Below the pieces are notes generated by a model that made no database searches, was not told the origin of the DNA, and was given only the letters and a program-made list of their open reading frames with translations. A DNA stretch of 64,000 nt from Taibaiella sp965229095 (lineage in GTDB: Bacteria > Bacteroidota > Bacteroidia > Chitinophagales > Chitinophagaceae). The number at the start of each line of letters is the position of its first letter. Position 1 is the first letter of the stretch. Made by a program: the position numbers and the translations under genes. Of the stretch, positions 14,215 through 23,276 are shown one piece after another. The stretch spans positions 1,054,001-1,118,000 of the forward strand of contig OZ245855.1 in assembly GCA_965229095.1 (NCBI GenBank), read 5' to 3'.

Positions 14215-17128
14215 AGAAGTCTTTTTTGATAGGGAAAAGTATTTTAATGTCGGTGCCTGCAGGCTGGCCATCCGTTATCTTGTCTAAGATGCGGACGACA
14301 ATGTTCGTCTGGTATAGCTGATTAATCGTCTCTATGCGTTGCCGGTTAATGCTCATTCCTACTGACTGATGGTCAGGCTGTCGGTTCATTCCGGCTTGCT
14401 GAAAACCAATACCATTATCTGCCACAATGCAGCAGAGCATTTGTCCCTGCAACTCAAATTGAATGCTTAATACTCCTTTCCTGTGTGTAAGGTGGCGGAG
14501 CCCGTGGTTGATCGCATTTTCAACATAGGGCTGGATAAGCATCGCCGGAATAGTCATTGTCCTCCGGTCAATTTCCGGGCTTAGAATTATGGAATAAGAA
14601 AACAAATTTTTGAACCGCATCATCTCCAGCTCAATGTACGTTTCCAGCATCGCCACCTCATCTGCGATCGAGATCCACTGTGACTGGGAGTTGGTCAGGG
14701 TATTACGGATAAACCGGGAAAAGGAGGTCATGTAATGATTGGCTTTACGTTCATCATGAATACTGTAATATGCCTGGATCGCGTTGAGTGCATTGGAAAC
14801 AAAATGCGGATTGATCTGGGCTCTGAGGGCCTTCATCTCCAGTTCAGCCATTTGCTGTTTATGTCGGGCCGTCTTTCTTTCTTTTAGCTGAGCTTTATTG
14901 ACCTGGTAACGGTAGCCCAGCATAAACAGGGCCAGCAAAAGCAGAGCTGCTGCGCTTAATATCCAGGGCGACCACCACCAGGGGCTCTCGACCCGAAAGC
15001 GCAACGAAGCAGGCTGGGGTGTCCAGGGACGATGGGGTGTCCTTGCCCATATCAAGAGCTTATAATCTCCTGGTTTCAGCGCGCTGAAATTAAGGGTCCT
15101 TTCTTTGGTAAATGCCGTGTCGCTGTTGCTTCCTGCCAATACATACCTGTACACTATATTACCACCGGCAGAAAATGAGATAGCAGTATAGGTCACGCGC
15201 AGGCTATTACTGTCAGCAGGTAATACTAAAAGCGGGTTCTTTGCTCTGGAGTAGGTGTTGTTATTGAAGGATTGAATGTAAATAGCAGGTACTTGCGTAA
15301 TGATATTCTTATCGGTTAAGACCAGGATACCTTCAAAGGTTGCCAGGTAAAGCTGGCCATTCTTAAATGCTATATCATTTATGCTATTGCCGGTTATCCC
15401 TTCGGGCAAGGGATAGCTATGTACCATATAGGAGCCTCCCGGGGATCGCCTGATCCGGTTAAGACCGTTTTCCGAACAAGCCCATATATCACCCATCACA
15501 CCATTAATGACTTTCTTGCAATTATTCCCGGTCAACCCTTCTTCTTTGCCCAGGTGATATGGTGCTGCACCGGTACCTGGAATAATGAAAAGACCGCTGG
15601 TACTTGTACCCGCTACTATATGGTTATCGGGAGTTACCGTCAGGGAAGTAATACGGCTTTGTCGGAGTACTGCATTATAGCTGTATGGATATACCCTGTC
15701 TTGCTGCCTGTAAAAGAGGCCATGTAATGAACCCATCCAGATAACACCCGAATGGTCCTGTTCAATGGCCGTAGTCCGATGCTTCCACAATGTTTCGGTT
15801 CTTTTTGAAGAAAAATGATAACGGCAAGCTTCATGCGAAGTACCAAACAGGAAGTAGCCGTCTTTAATGACCCCTGCTTTGCAAGCTCTTCTGCTAATCT
15901 TGCTATAGGCAGGCCTGTTTATGTGCTCCCTGATATATAAACCTATATCTCCTCCCGCAATCAGCGTTGTATCGTTGGGCATGTCTGAAAATAGCACCCT
16001 TTTCCTGAAACCGAAGGGTGGGAACGGGATGTGCCGGATATGATGACCGATCAGGTTCACATTGCCCAAACCATCGCCTGCCAATAATTTTCCGCCCGGA
16101 AGACTCCTCAGGGATAAAATATTGCTGCTGTTCAAGCCCGATTGTTGGGTGACCAGCAGGGGTGCAATGCGGGGCTTCAGATAAATACCTTCGCTGGCTG
16201 TACCTTGCCACAGGTTGCCCTCCCTGTCCAGCAAGGCACGATGGGTATAGATACCATTGGAAAATACGGTGTCTTTCATGACCTTTCCGGATCCTGTATC
16301 ATAGATGTATATCCCGGTTGCAGAGCAGCACATGATATTGCCCCCGGGTAACCTGCTGAGCTGAAACATTTGAGCGGGAAAGGACACTTGTCTCTTTAAC
16401 CGGAACCCATGTTTTCCAGGTTCCCACTCCTCCAGGACATAGCTCTTTCCCTGGTCTTTAAACAATATAAGTCTTCCGTCTGTATATAGAGCCGGAAATA
16501 TCCCGGCTTTGGATACAGTCTGCCAGCTCCTGTTTTTAATATCATAGATACTTGATGATATGAACAGGTATTCTTTTGCCTGATGTACAAAATAATACTT
16601 GATTTCTTTTGAAAGCGAATCGTCGAATTGCAATTTTACCCTCAGCTTATTATCTTTTATGATGCCCATTTTACCGCCCAGAAGACACCAGTCGCCATTA
16701 ATATCCGTAAACATATTCTCATAACGCAGCCCTTGTTGCTCGATCTGGCGGCACAAGCTATCGTTACTGCTGTTATACACTTTATCATCAAGAATATAGC
16801 AGGCCTTGAAATTGAAACAGGTTATCCACAGGCGGTGCTGGCTGTCTTCCCGGATGCGGAATATCTCTGTATCCGGAAGTCCTTGATCAAGCGAAAAATT
16901 CCTGAACTCCGAACCGTCAAACCGGCTTACGCCCTGGTCGGTACAAAACCAGATATAGCCTTTTTTATCCTGGAAGATGTCGTAGATAACATTACTTGGT
17001 AGCCCGTCATGTACTGTATAATGTCGCAATAGCGGCTTTTGTGCGGATGCAATTCCTTTACTGATAACAGTAAGGAAGATAAGCATAAATAGCGGCCGCA
17101 GATTGAGTAGCATAGACAGGTACAACAC
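14192..17128 (-). CDS. two-component-propeller sensor histidine kinase (module 2)
   Basis: This 978-residue sensor has the same architecture as the module 1 kinase. It has a signal peptide (FMLIFLTVISKGIASAQ), Reg_prop repeats (GYIWFCTDQGVSRFDG, GVIWMGSLHGLFYRQQD), a Y_Y_Y domain (LKPGDYKLLIWARTPHRPW) and a transmembrane helix near 740 (ILSAAALLLLALFMLGY). The LytS-type kinase has QINPHFVSNALNAI with His775 and the N-box PYVENAINHG. It is co-transcribed with the overlapping LytTR gene and transcribed away from a T9SS-secreted protein gene. The ligand is unknown. The ATG at 17113 is an alternative start. Confidence 0.92.
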   Translation of the reverse strand: MLYLSMLLNLRPLFMLIFLTVISKGIASAQKPLLRHYTVHDGLPSNVIYDIFQDKKGYIWFCTDQGVSRFDGSEFRNFSLDQGLPDTEIFRIREDSQHRLWITCFNFKACYILDDKVYNSSNDSLCRQIEQQGLRYENMFTDINGDWCLLGGKMGIIKDNKLRVKLQFDDSLSKEIKYYFVHQAKEYLFISSSIYDIKNRSWQTVSKAGIFPALYTDGRLILFKDQGKSYVLEEWEPGKHGFRLKRQVSFPAQMFQLSRLPGGNIMCCSATGIYIYDTGSGKVMKDTVFSNGIYTHRALLDREGNLWQGTASEGIYLKPRIAPLLVTQQSGLNSSNILSLRSLPGGKLLAGDGLGNVNLIGHHIRHIPFPPFGFRKRVLFSDMPNDTTLIAGGDIGLYIREHINRPAYSKISRRACKAGVIKDGYFLFGTSHEACRYHFSSKRTETLWKHRTTAIEQDHSGVIWMGSLHGLFYRQQDRVYPYSYNAVLRQSRITSLTVTPDNHIVAGTSTSGLFIIPGTGAAPYHLGKEEGLTGNNCKKVINGVMGDIWACSENGLNRIRRSPGGSYMVHSYPLPEGITGNSINDIAFKNGQLYLATFEGILVLTDKNIITQVPAIYIQSFNNNTYSRAKNPLLVLPADSNSLRVTYTAISFSAGGNIVYRYVLAGSNSDTAFTKERTLNFSALKPGDYKLLIWARTPHRPWTPQPASLRFRVESPWWWSPWILSAAALLLLALFMLGYRYQVNKAQLKERKTARHKQQMAELEMKALRAQINPHFVSNALNAIQAYYSIHDERKANHYMTSFSRFIRNTLTNSQSQWISIADEVAMLETYIELEMMRFKNLFSYSIILSPEIDRRTMTIPAMLIQPYVENAINHGLRHLTHRKGVLSIQFELQGQMLCCIVADNGIGFQQAGMNRQPDHQSVGMSINRQRIETINQLYQTNIVVRILDKITDGQPAGTDIKILFPIKKDFYADRNIN

Positions 17129-17517
17129 TGATTAAATACATAGTTAGCAAATTAATTGATTCTTGCAATGGCCGTTATCTTCAAACAACGTTGCCAGCAT
17201 TATTTTAGAACTTTTTCGATCGGTATACTGGTGCAGTTATCGGAAATGCCGACTCGGCTATTGTACCAGGAACCCGGAAATCAATTTGTGTTTTGAGGAC
17301 AATTTTTTAAGAGGCTATTTTTTGAAGCACCAACACATTTTTAATGATCCATTAAAAGTCGGCCACCGTAATTCATTAGGTTGTTTCGATTATGGAGATC
17401 CCCATGTGGCAAGATATCCCTTAAAACAACGCGCTTATTTGTTAATATAACTCGACTGTATAATTCCGGTAGGCCGGCTTTTCTTTTGCGTGTTTCTTGC
17501 AGCCAAAATATCGAAAA
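17129..17517. other. divergent intergenic region
   Basis: These 389 bp separate the module 2 kinase (minus) from the T9SS protein (plus) and should hold both promoters. A plus-strand open frame at 17163-17450 has a TTG start, no visible ribosome site and unusual composition, and I do not accept it. No strong repeat stands out, although the related octamers CCGTTATC and CAGTTATC occur near 17172 and 17235. Confidence 0.5.
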
Positions 17518-19005
17518 ATGAATACACATCTTAGAATTTCAATGACCAGCCTCATGCTGGCATCAGTACTGGTTCTGTCCGGGACAAGCAAAGCGCAAAC
17601 TACTACTATTGATTATGGTAATTCGCCCAACGTAACATGCGGAAGTCTTGGAACAGGAACGCCTATAACCGGAATTTACCATAAATCGACTGTGGGATAT
17701 CAGAATCTTACTAGTAGTAAATTGTGGATGTACGGGTATCAGACTAACGGATCGCAGTATGAAATTACTCAAGATTTCATGTATGGTCATACCTACAGAA
17801 TCACAGTTGAAGGGCAATCGGCATCGATAGATTTTAATAATTACGGCACTTCCAGTAATGCAAGGATTGAACTTGCGATGGTCTCGCCTTGGGTCAGCAC
17901 TGCATGTGACTTTACGGGGACGGTGCCTGCTGCAAGCGGCAATTATGTAGGAAACATGACTTTTCCTTACAATAGCTACGCAACGGCCAGTTTTGATTTT
18001 ACAATGACGGGTTATAGAAATGTCCTTAAAGTATCTTTTCCTGGTTCAACTGGTGTAATGGTCAATAATTTGTGGTTGAGAAAAATAGTGATCAAAGATA
18101 TTAGTGTAAATCCTCCGACTTTTAATTTGACTGCAACCACTGAGACAAAACAATGTGGCGAAGAAAAACAGGTTACCTATACCATTGAAAATATTAACAA
18201 TACTGCTGGCGTAACAGGTTATAAATTTCAATTGGTTGGTGGAGATTGGTTGTTTCCAAACGGAACACCTGCGCCTTCAATAATAAATTCTCCAACCAAT
18301 ACTATTACACTGGTTTCGGGTCCTTGCGCATCAACTGCTACTATCAAAGGGAATGCTCTTATCGGTCAAATGCATATACCTACAAATAATAAAATACTCA
18401 CTACTGCTACTCCACTCGCTATCATTACCGGACCCGGCAGCCTTTATCCTAATCAATCCGGATTTTATCAGGCTGCCCCTGCTGCGGGCTTCCCCGTTAA
18501 TTATAATTGGGACTGTCAAGTGTCACCTCGGTTTACATGGAGTACTAACTATCCCAATGAAACTACTTTATATAATACAACTCCGCTTAACACGAATTTC
18601 TCCGCCTACGCGAGCTTCCTGGCCTCAGATCCATGGGGTAGGACAGTGCAATTAAAAGCTGCTACGACTATGTGCGGGGTTAATGTCGAAGTTACAAAAG
18701 ATATTAAAATTGTACCTGTAATTAAGCCTTTGAACGGGACAGCCGAAAGTAATTTGTTTTTGGCCAATGTACAAGAACTGTCAGTATATCCGAATCCCAC
18801 AAGTAATATTGTAACCATTGAATTAGGATATAGCAAGGAAGGTAGCAAACTGGAGCTTTACTCTATTGAGGGTAAATTACTACATCACTTAACAATTAAT
18901 GGTACTCAAGCGACTGTTGACCTGACAAAATACCCCGCTGGTGTATACTATTTCAAGGTCATGCAAAACGACAAAATACAAGTAAAAAGTATCATTAAGA
19001 ATTAA
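17518..19005 (+). CDS. secreted protein with T9SS type A sorting domain
   Basis: The ATG at 17518 gives 495 residues with a signal peptide (SLMLASVLVLSGTSKAQ). The middle is a Ser/Thr/Asn-rich, probably beta-sandwich ectodomain without recognised catalytic motifs. The C-terminus is a T9SS type A sorting domain of about 75 residues (LSVYPNPTSNIVTIEL, KLELYSIEGKLLHHL, YPAGVYYFKV). The protein should be exported by the Sec and type IX systems and be anchored or released at the cell surface. It is divergent from the module 2 sensor operon, suggesting co-regulation; that is inference. Confidence 0.88.
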   Translation: MNTHLRISMTSLMLASVLVLSGTSKAQTTTIDYGNSPNVTCGSLGTGTPITGIYHKSTVGYQNLTSSKLWMYGYQTNGSQYEITQDFMYGHTYRITVEGQSASIDFNNYGTSSNARIELAMVSPWVSTACDFTGTVPAASGNYVGNMTFPYNSYATASFDFTMTGYRNVLKVSFPGSTGVMVNNLWLRKIVIKDISVNPPTFNLTATTETKQCGEEKQVTYTIENINNTAGVTGYKFQLVGGDWLFPNGTPAPSIINSPTNTITLVSGPCASTATIKGNALIGQMHIPTNNKILTTATPLAIITGPGSLYPNQSGFYQAAPAAGFPVNYNWDCQVSPRFTWSTNYPNETTLYNTTPLNTNFSAYASFLASDPWGRTVQLKAATTMCGVNVEVTKDIKIVPVIKPLNGTAESNLFLANVQELSVYPNPTSNIVTIELGYSKEGSKLELYSIEGKLLHHLTINGTQATVDLTKYPAGVYYFKVMQNDKIQVKSIIKN

Positions 19006-19134
19006 GTCTAATTGTTGATTTATTAGTGAATAAATATATTGTATTCAATTTATTTGTTACTGATCCTATTCTTGGCTACATCAACAAGGAAGCTTCATAA
19101 CCCCCTGCTTACCCTTAAATAATCAAATACAGAG

Positions 19135-19178
19135 TAAGCCTCTTAAAGTCCTGTAAAAGCAGGGCTTTAAGAGGCTTA
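19135..19178. terminator. bidirectional terminator hairpin
   Basis: TAAGCCTCTTAAAG and CTTTAAGAGGCTTA form a 14-bp perfect outer stem. An inner CCTG/CAGG extension around TAAAAG lengthens it to about 19 pairs. It lies between the convergent T9SS protein gene and the module 3 LytTR gene and can end both. Confidence 0.8.
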
Positions 19179-19312
19179 CCTTTATACAGCAAATAGAATT
19201 AAGTTCACATAAAACCTTCGGAACTCAGGGCGGAGCAAACTGGAATCGGACAGGAATTAGCCACTCGTCCGGGAGGGAAAAGGATGTCGAAGCCGGAACA
19301 CCTTTATATGCT

Positions 19313-20092
19313 TTACGATGTGGCGACCACTGCCAGCAAGGCATCCCTGAAACTATTGCCCAACGGAATCTCTGCCTTATCCATATCCAGGTGAATGATA
19401 CTGCCTTCGATAGCCTTGATGGCACTGAGGGCGATGATATAGGATTTGTGCACCCGCATAAATTTACCCGAAGGCAATTGCTCTTCCATGGCCTTCATCG
19501 TATGATGAGTTACAATAGCCTGGGTAGTGGTATGGATCTTCAGGTAATCCTTCATGCCTTCTATATAGCGGATATCGGCATAATTTACCTTGATCAGTTT
19601 CCCGTCCGCTTTGATAAAAAAGTAATTTTTCTCCTGCGCATTCACATTAACCGGGGCATTGGCCGCAGGCAGGGTCAAGCCGGGCTCTTCCTGGAGCAAC
19701 GGCACCTTGCGCCCGCTCTGGTTCAATTGCAGGGTTGCCTTTTTTACTGCTTTGAAAAAACGGTCGAAAGGCACGGGTTTTAATAGGTAATCCACTACAT
19801 CCAGTTCGTAGCCTTCCAGGGCATACTCCGTATAAGCAGTGGTGAGTATTACTGCAGGCGGGTCTTTGAGGGAACGCAGGAAATTAAGCCCGCTTACCAC
19901 GGGCATATTAATATCCAGGAAAATAAGATCGATTTGGTTTTTGTGCAAAGCCTCGAAGGCTTCCATCGCATTGCTGCTTTGCTGCACGAGGTGCAGGGAT
20001 GGGATTTTGGAAATATGGGCTACCAGCACTTCCTGGGCCAGGGGTTCATCGTCTACGATGAGGCAGTTAAGTTTCGGAAGATCGGGATACAT
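19313..20092 (-). CDS. LytTR response regulator (module 3)
   Basis: This 259-residue regulator has a receiver domain with Asp14-Asp15 in LIVDDEP and phospho-acceptor Asp60 in LIFLDINMPVVSG. A linker of about 25 residues rich in Pro/Ala (GLTLPAANAPVNVNAQ) precedes the C-terminal LytTR domain (FMRVHKSYIIALSAIKAIEG). It overlaps the end of the degenerate kinase gene by 40 bp and is the third gene of a three-gene minus-strand operon. Confidence 0.92.
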   Translation of the reverse strand: MYPDLPKLNCLIVDDEPLAQEVLVAHISKIPSLHLVQQSSNAMEAFEALHKNQIDLIFLDINMPVVSGLNFLRSLKDPPAVILTTAYTEYALEGYELDVVDYLLKPVPFDRFFKAVKKATLQLNQSGRKVPLLQEEPGLTLPAANAPVNVNAQEKNYFFIKADGKLIKVNYADIRYIEGMKDYLKIHTTTQAIVTHHTMKAMEEQLPSGKFMRVHKSYIIALSAIKAIEGSIIHLDMDKAEIPLGNSFRDALLAVVATS

Positions 20093-21144
20093 GTACGGAT
20101 GCTGTATGTGTTATGTTCTTTTTCTACCGTAAAGTTAAGGCCTGAATACAACAAACGCCATAAATCTTCCTGAATTCTTTCCGTCAGCTCGTCGATACCC
20201 TCTTGGTGATCGGTGCTCAGCTCTACGGCAACCTGTATTTCTTTTTCTTCTATAAGCAGGTACAGCAGCAGGGACCAGTTGGCGCCGGCTTTAAAAGTGG
20301 CCAGCAAGGGTTCGGCTATATTGATAAGCGAAAGCGGTACCACCTGCGCTTTGTCGGGATCTCCCTCTGTTTCCAGCGTACTGGTATCTTCCTGGCCCGG
20401 CAATACATTGTGCAATTGCATCAGGCTGCTGAGCTGGGAAAGCTCTTCGGTAAGCGGCACCAGCTTTTCCTTGCTGCGGTACAGGCGATAGCGTAATACA
20501 TCGGAAAAGTCGATCACCGAGGCCGGTGCATGTTCATTCTGCTGTTCGGAAAGATGGGTGATGCCATCGAGGGAGCGGATCATAAAATCCGGGTTCATTT
20601 GGGTTTTGATCAGGTGTAATTCCGTTGCCGCAAGTTGATGCTGATTCTGATAGGTCTCTTTATGCGTCTGGACCTCTTCCAGCAGCTCCATGAAATACAA
20701 TAAAGCGCTAAAGCCCACGAAACTGCTGATGAAGCTGAAATAAACCTTGGCAATGGAGGGCAAGAGGTGCTGGCGATCTATCTTCAGGTCCAGGTCTGAC
20801 AGGCATTGCTGTGCCCAAAGCAGCAAGCCGCAATCCATCAGGGGGAAAACAAGCAGCATAAGTATCAACAGGACCCAGAACCTGAGGTACCTGTTTTGTT
20901 TAAAACAATAAGGAACCAGGTAGAGGCAATAAGTATAGAAAAAAATAAGGAAAGGTAAGGTAAGGGTGGTCGAAACGGCTATTTTTTCAAAGTCCAGGCC
21001 CTTGGACATACCTGCTCGCTTGAAGGAATAGACAAACCAGAACAGCAGGAGAAACAGCACATGAAATACCCATTTCCCCCTGCCGAAGTAAGTGCCCAGG
21101 CTCTTCCTGATCAATTGCCGTTCTATATAACTGTTGATGCTCAT
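20053..21144 (-). CDS. LytS-type histidine kinase homologue lacking catalytic residues (pseudokinase)
   Basis: This 363-residue membrane protein has four transmembrane segments in the first 165 residues and a LytS-like cytoplasmic part. Where relatives have INPHFLFNTLN, it reads MNPDFMIRSLDGI, so the phospho-accepting His is Asp186. The ATPase N-box (VENAxxHG in relatives) reads IAEPLLATFKAG, and no G-box is visible. It therefore should neither bind ATP normally nor autophosphorylate. The frame is intact and sits between an intact kinase and the LytTR gene with a 5-bp gap and a 40-bp overlap, so it appears maintained. A role as heterodimer partner or modulator of the neighbouring kinase is inferred. 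Confidence 0.85.
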   Translation of the reverse strand: MSINSYIERQLIRKSLGTYFGRGKWVFHVLFLLLFWFVYSFKRAGMSKGLDFEKIAVSTTLTLPFLIFFYTYCLYLVPYCFKQNRYLRFWVLLILMLLVFPLMDCGLLLWAQQCLSDLDLKIDRQHLLPSIAKVYFSFISSFVGFSALLYFMELLEEVQTHKETYQNQHQLAATELHLIKTQMNPDFMIRSLDGITHLSEQQNEHAPASVIDFSDVLRYRLYRSKEKLVPLTEELSQLSSLMQLHNVLPGQEDTSTLETEGDPDKAQVVPLSLINIAEPLLATFKAGANWSLLLYLLIEEKEIQVAVELSTDHQEGIDELTERIQEDLWRLLYSGLNFTVEKEHNTYSIRTCIPIFRNLTASS

Positions 21145-21149
21145 ATGGC

Positions 21150-22289
21150 CTATAAATCGATGGTTAGGTAAACACTGTAATCTTTGGACGATTGGCTGAT
21201 CCGTAGTTTATGTTTGTCGGGGTAGAGCAGGGCCAGCCGCCGCTCTACATTTTTGATCCCGATACCGCTGTTTTCCTTTATGGCTTTGCTCTGGTCGGGC
21301 TTGCCTTCAGGTTTGCTGTTGATCATATCCATAGAGAGCTTTTTATCCATCACCAGCAAATTGATCCGTACAAAAGCATGATCGATCCCGGCCTTTACGC
21401 CGTGCTTAAAAGCATTTTCGATAAAATTGACCAGCAGCAAAGGGGCAATTTCCTTTCCTTCCGGGTCGCCGGTGATCTGCAATTGGATATCGACCTGCTC
21501 CTGTTTGTTCCGGAGCTTTTCCAGGCTGATATAATTGCGTAAAAATTCAATCTCGCCTGACAGGGAGACTTTGTCTTTTTTGCATTCCTGCAGCATATAG
21601 ATGATCAGGCCTTTCAATTGCCGGGTTATTACGGCGGCATCGTCCGAATGGCTCAAGGCAAGGGAATAGATATTATTGAGGGTATTGAAGAGGAAATGCG
21701 GGTTGATCTGGGTTCTCAGGAAATTGGTTTCGGCCTGCAGCTTTTCCGTCAATACCTGCCGGTAGCGGTTCAAGCCTTTTTGCTGGTCGTAGAGATCGAC
21801 GAAGTAATAGAGGGAAAAGAAAAAACCGGCAGTAACGCCCGAAAAAACGGAAGCCAGCATCACGATTAGCATGAAATCGTTGTCCTTAAGCTCCGTCTTG
21901 GTCACCCCGTATTTAAGGCCTAATATCATACCACAAATAGCGACCACTGTTAGCCATAGGGAACAATTAAGGATAATGCCGAGCCAGAGGTACCTTCTTT
22001 GCCTTTTGTAACGGGCAAAAGGAATAACATAGAGCAGGAAGAAGTATACCATTATGGCGCCCAGTAGAGAGCCCATCGACGGGACAAACAGGGAGATGGT
22101 ATCGTTTACTTCGGCGCCGTTTATTTTGGTCGTGACCTGGCTGTCTTGCCCATCGCCAAATACTTCTACGGACATATAGCATAAGGCAATGATCCAGGCG
22201 ACAATATGCAGGAGATAGCGTTTGTTGCCGAAAATGGTTTTCCGCTGCTGTCTCAGTTCTTCTTTCAGTGCTTTATTGATCTTAGCCAA
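21150..22289 (-). CDS. LytS-type sensor histidine kinase (module 3)
   Basis: This 379-residue kinase has four transmembrane segments (about 28-170). The catalytic part has FLRTQINPHFLFNTLNNI with His198, an intact N-box (VNFIENAFKHG) and a G-box-like segment GIGIKNVERRL. It has no large sensor domain, so the signal is probably sensed in or near the membrane. It is the first gene of the operon with the pseudokinase and LytTR genes. It is transcribed away from two tandem genes for small exported proteins; the 249-bp gap between them carries TTTCGACAAAC repeats. Confidence 0.92.
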   Translation of the reverse strand: MAKINKALKEELRQQRKTIFGNKRYLLHIVAWIIALCYMSVEVFGDGQDSQVTTKINGAEVNDTISLFVPSMGSLLGAIMVYFFLLYVIPFARYKRQRRYLWLGIILNCSLWLTVVAICGMILGLKYGVTKTELKDNDFMLIVMLASVFSGVTAGFFFSLYYFVDLYDQQKGLNRYRQVLTEKLQAETNFLRTQINPHFLFNTLNNIYSLALSHSDDAAVITRQLKGLIIYMLQECKKDKVSLSGEIEFLRNYISLEKLRNKQEQVDIQLQITGDPEGKEIAPLLLVNFIENAFKHGVKAGIDHAFVRINLLVMDKKLSMDMINSKPEGKPDQSKAIKENSGIGIKNVERRLALLYPDKHKLRISQSSKDYSVYLTIDL

Positions 22290-22384
22290 AACGCAATAAT
22301 ATAAATAAACAAATAATACTTAATGAGTCAAAACTACGGGCACAGGGTAATAAATGGGCTGTTATTCGCCCCATTCCCGCCAAT

Positions 22385-22438
22385 TTTCGACAAACCTCCG
22401 CTTTCTTTCGACAAACACAAAAAAGGGCTTTGTCGAAA
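22385..22438. promoter_or_regulatory. TTTCGACAAAC repeat cluster, candidate LytTR operator
   Basis: TTTCGACAAAC occurs at 22385-22395 and again at 22406-22416, exactly 21 bp apart start to start. The inverted form TTTGTCGAAA lies at 22429-22438. LytTR-family regulators bind two direct repeats spaced by two DNA turns, which this pair fits. The cluster lies in the divergent promoter region between the module 3 operon and the small exported-protein genes. Confidence 0.6.
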
Positions 22439-22487
22439 ATTTTGAACCACACGTCTAATAGTGCTCCGCCCTGCCTTTTTGCGATAG

Positions 22488-22495
22488 TATGTTTG
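22488..22495 (+). promoter_or_regulatory. promoter -7 element of the small exported-protein gene
   Basis: TATGTTTG matches the Bacteroidota -7 consensus TAnnTTTG and lies 43 bp upstream of the ATG at 22539, just downstream of the TTTCGACAAAC repeats. No convincing -33 TTG is found at the usual spacing, as expected if an activator is needed. Confidence 0.5.
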
Positions 22496-22538
22496 CATCA
22501 GAAATCGAAACAACAACTACTCCTTAAAAATACAACCT

Positions 22539-22844
22539 ATGAAAAACTTCATCCGCCAATCGCTTATCGCTGCTTCATTAGTATTGACCCTGGCAGCACC
22601 TTCACAAGTAAGGGCACAAGATAATAAACTTGTTTATGATCGTAAAGTAAATAGCAGTATCGGTATCGCTGCTGATAATGCTACCGGCTACAGCTACGAG
22701 ATCAAGGATAAAAAAGGGAATGTGGTACTGAGTGGAAAGATCACTTCTGCCAAAACATTCTATATCGCCACCAGCAAACTGAATAAAGGCAATTACCGGT
22801 TTACGATCAATGGCAATGTACTCCAGGAATTCATCATCAAATAA
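22539..22844 (+). CDS. small exported protein, paralogue 1
   Basis: This 101-residue protein has a signal peptide (LIAASLVLTLAAPSQVRAQ). A mature domain of about 75 residues is predicted to be an all-beta sandwich (SYEIKDKKGNVVLSGKI, KTFYIATSKLNKGNYRFTI). It closely resembles the next gene in length, order of motifs and the KTFYI.TSKL..G.YRF tail. The fold recalls small Bacteroidota secreted Ig-like proteins and the type A sorting tail, but I cannot name a family. It is divergent from the module 3 sensor operon and has a -7 element at 22488. Confidence 0.75.
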   Translation: MKNFIRQSLIAASLVLTLAAPSQVRAQDNKLVYDRKVNSSIGIAADNATGYSYEIKDKKGNVVLSGKITSAKTFYIATSKLNKGNYRFTINGNVLQEFIIK

Positions 22845-22914
22845 CAGCCCCTTTACCCCACCATATAACCACCAATCAAAAACAACAACTACTATCTAAT
22901 CATTTTAACCAGTT

Positions 22915-23250
22915 ATGAAAAACGCACGCAACATTTTCGCTTTCCTGGCTTTGGCAACCTTCTTACTGGCCGGTACTGTTAGCCGGGCTGCATCGCCTAT
23001 AAAACCTGCCGGTTATGGCGCCGACAATACCCTGGTGTATGAGCGCTCGCTGAATGCCTCTATAGGTATTACCGCCAATTACAGTGCCGTGGGCAATACC
23101 TATACCATTACCGATGCCAATGGAAAAACTGTAATGACGGGCACCATCAGGTCGGGAAAAACATTTTATATTCCAACAAGCAAACTGGGCAACGGCGTGT
23201 ACCGCTTCCAGATCGGGAGCCAGATCGTACAACAGTTTGTGATTAAATAA
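22915..23250 (+). CDS. small exported protein, paralogue 2
   Basis: This 111-residue tandem paralogue of the preceding gene has a signal peptide (FAFLALATFLLAGTVSRA) and a beta-rich mature part. TYTITDANGKTVMTGTI and KTFYIPTSKLGNGVYRFQI align directly with paralogue 1. Both end in a short hydrophobic VIK/IIK tail. The two are 70 bp apart and probably share a transcript. They may be surface peptides sensed by or controlled by the neighbouring two-component module; this is conjecture. Confidence 0.75.
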   Translation: MKNARNIFAFLALATFLLAGTVSRAASPIKPAGYGADNTLVYERSLNASIGITANYSAVGNTYTITDANGKTVMTGTIRSGKTFYIPTSKLGNGVYRFQIGSQIVQQFVIK

Positions 23251-23276
23251 GGATACTGTTTCCTGTTATTTCAGCT

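Noticed and set aside
17163..17450. 95-codon plus-strand open frame
   Set aside because: TTG start, no ribosome-binding site, composition unlike the neighbours, and it occupies the divergent promoter region.
19135..19178. regulatory RNA structure
   Set aside because: Its position between two convergent gene ends and the long perfect stem fit a bidirectional terminator better.
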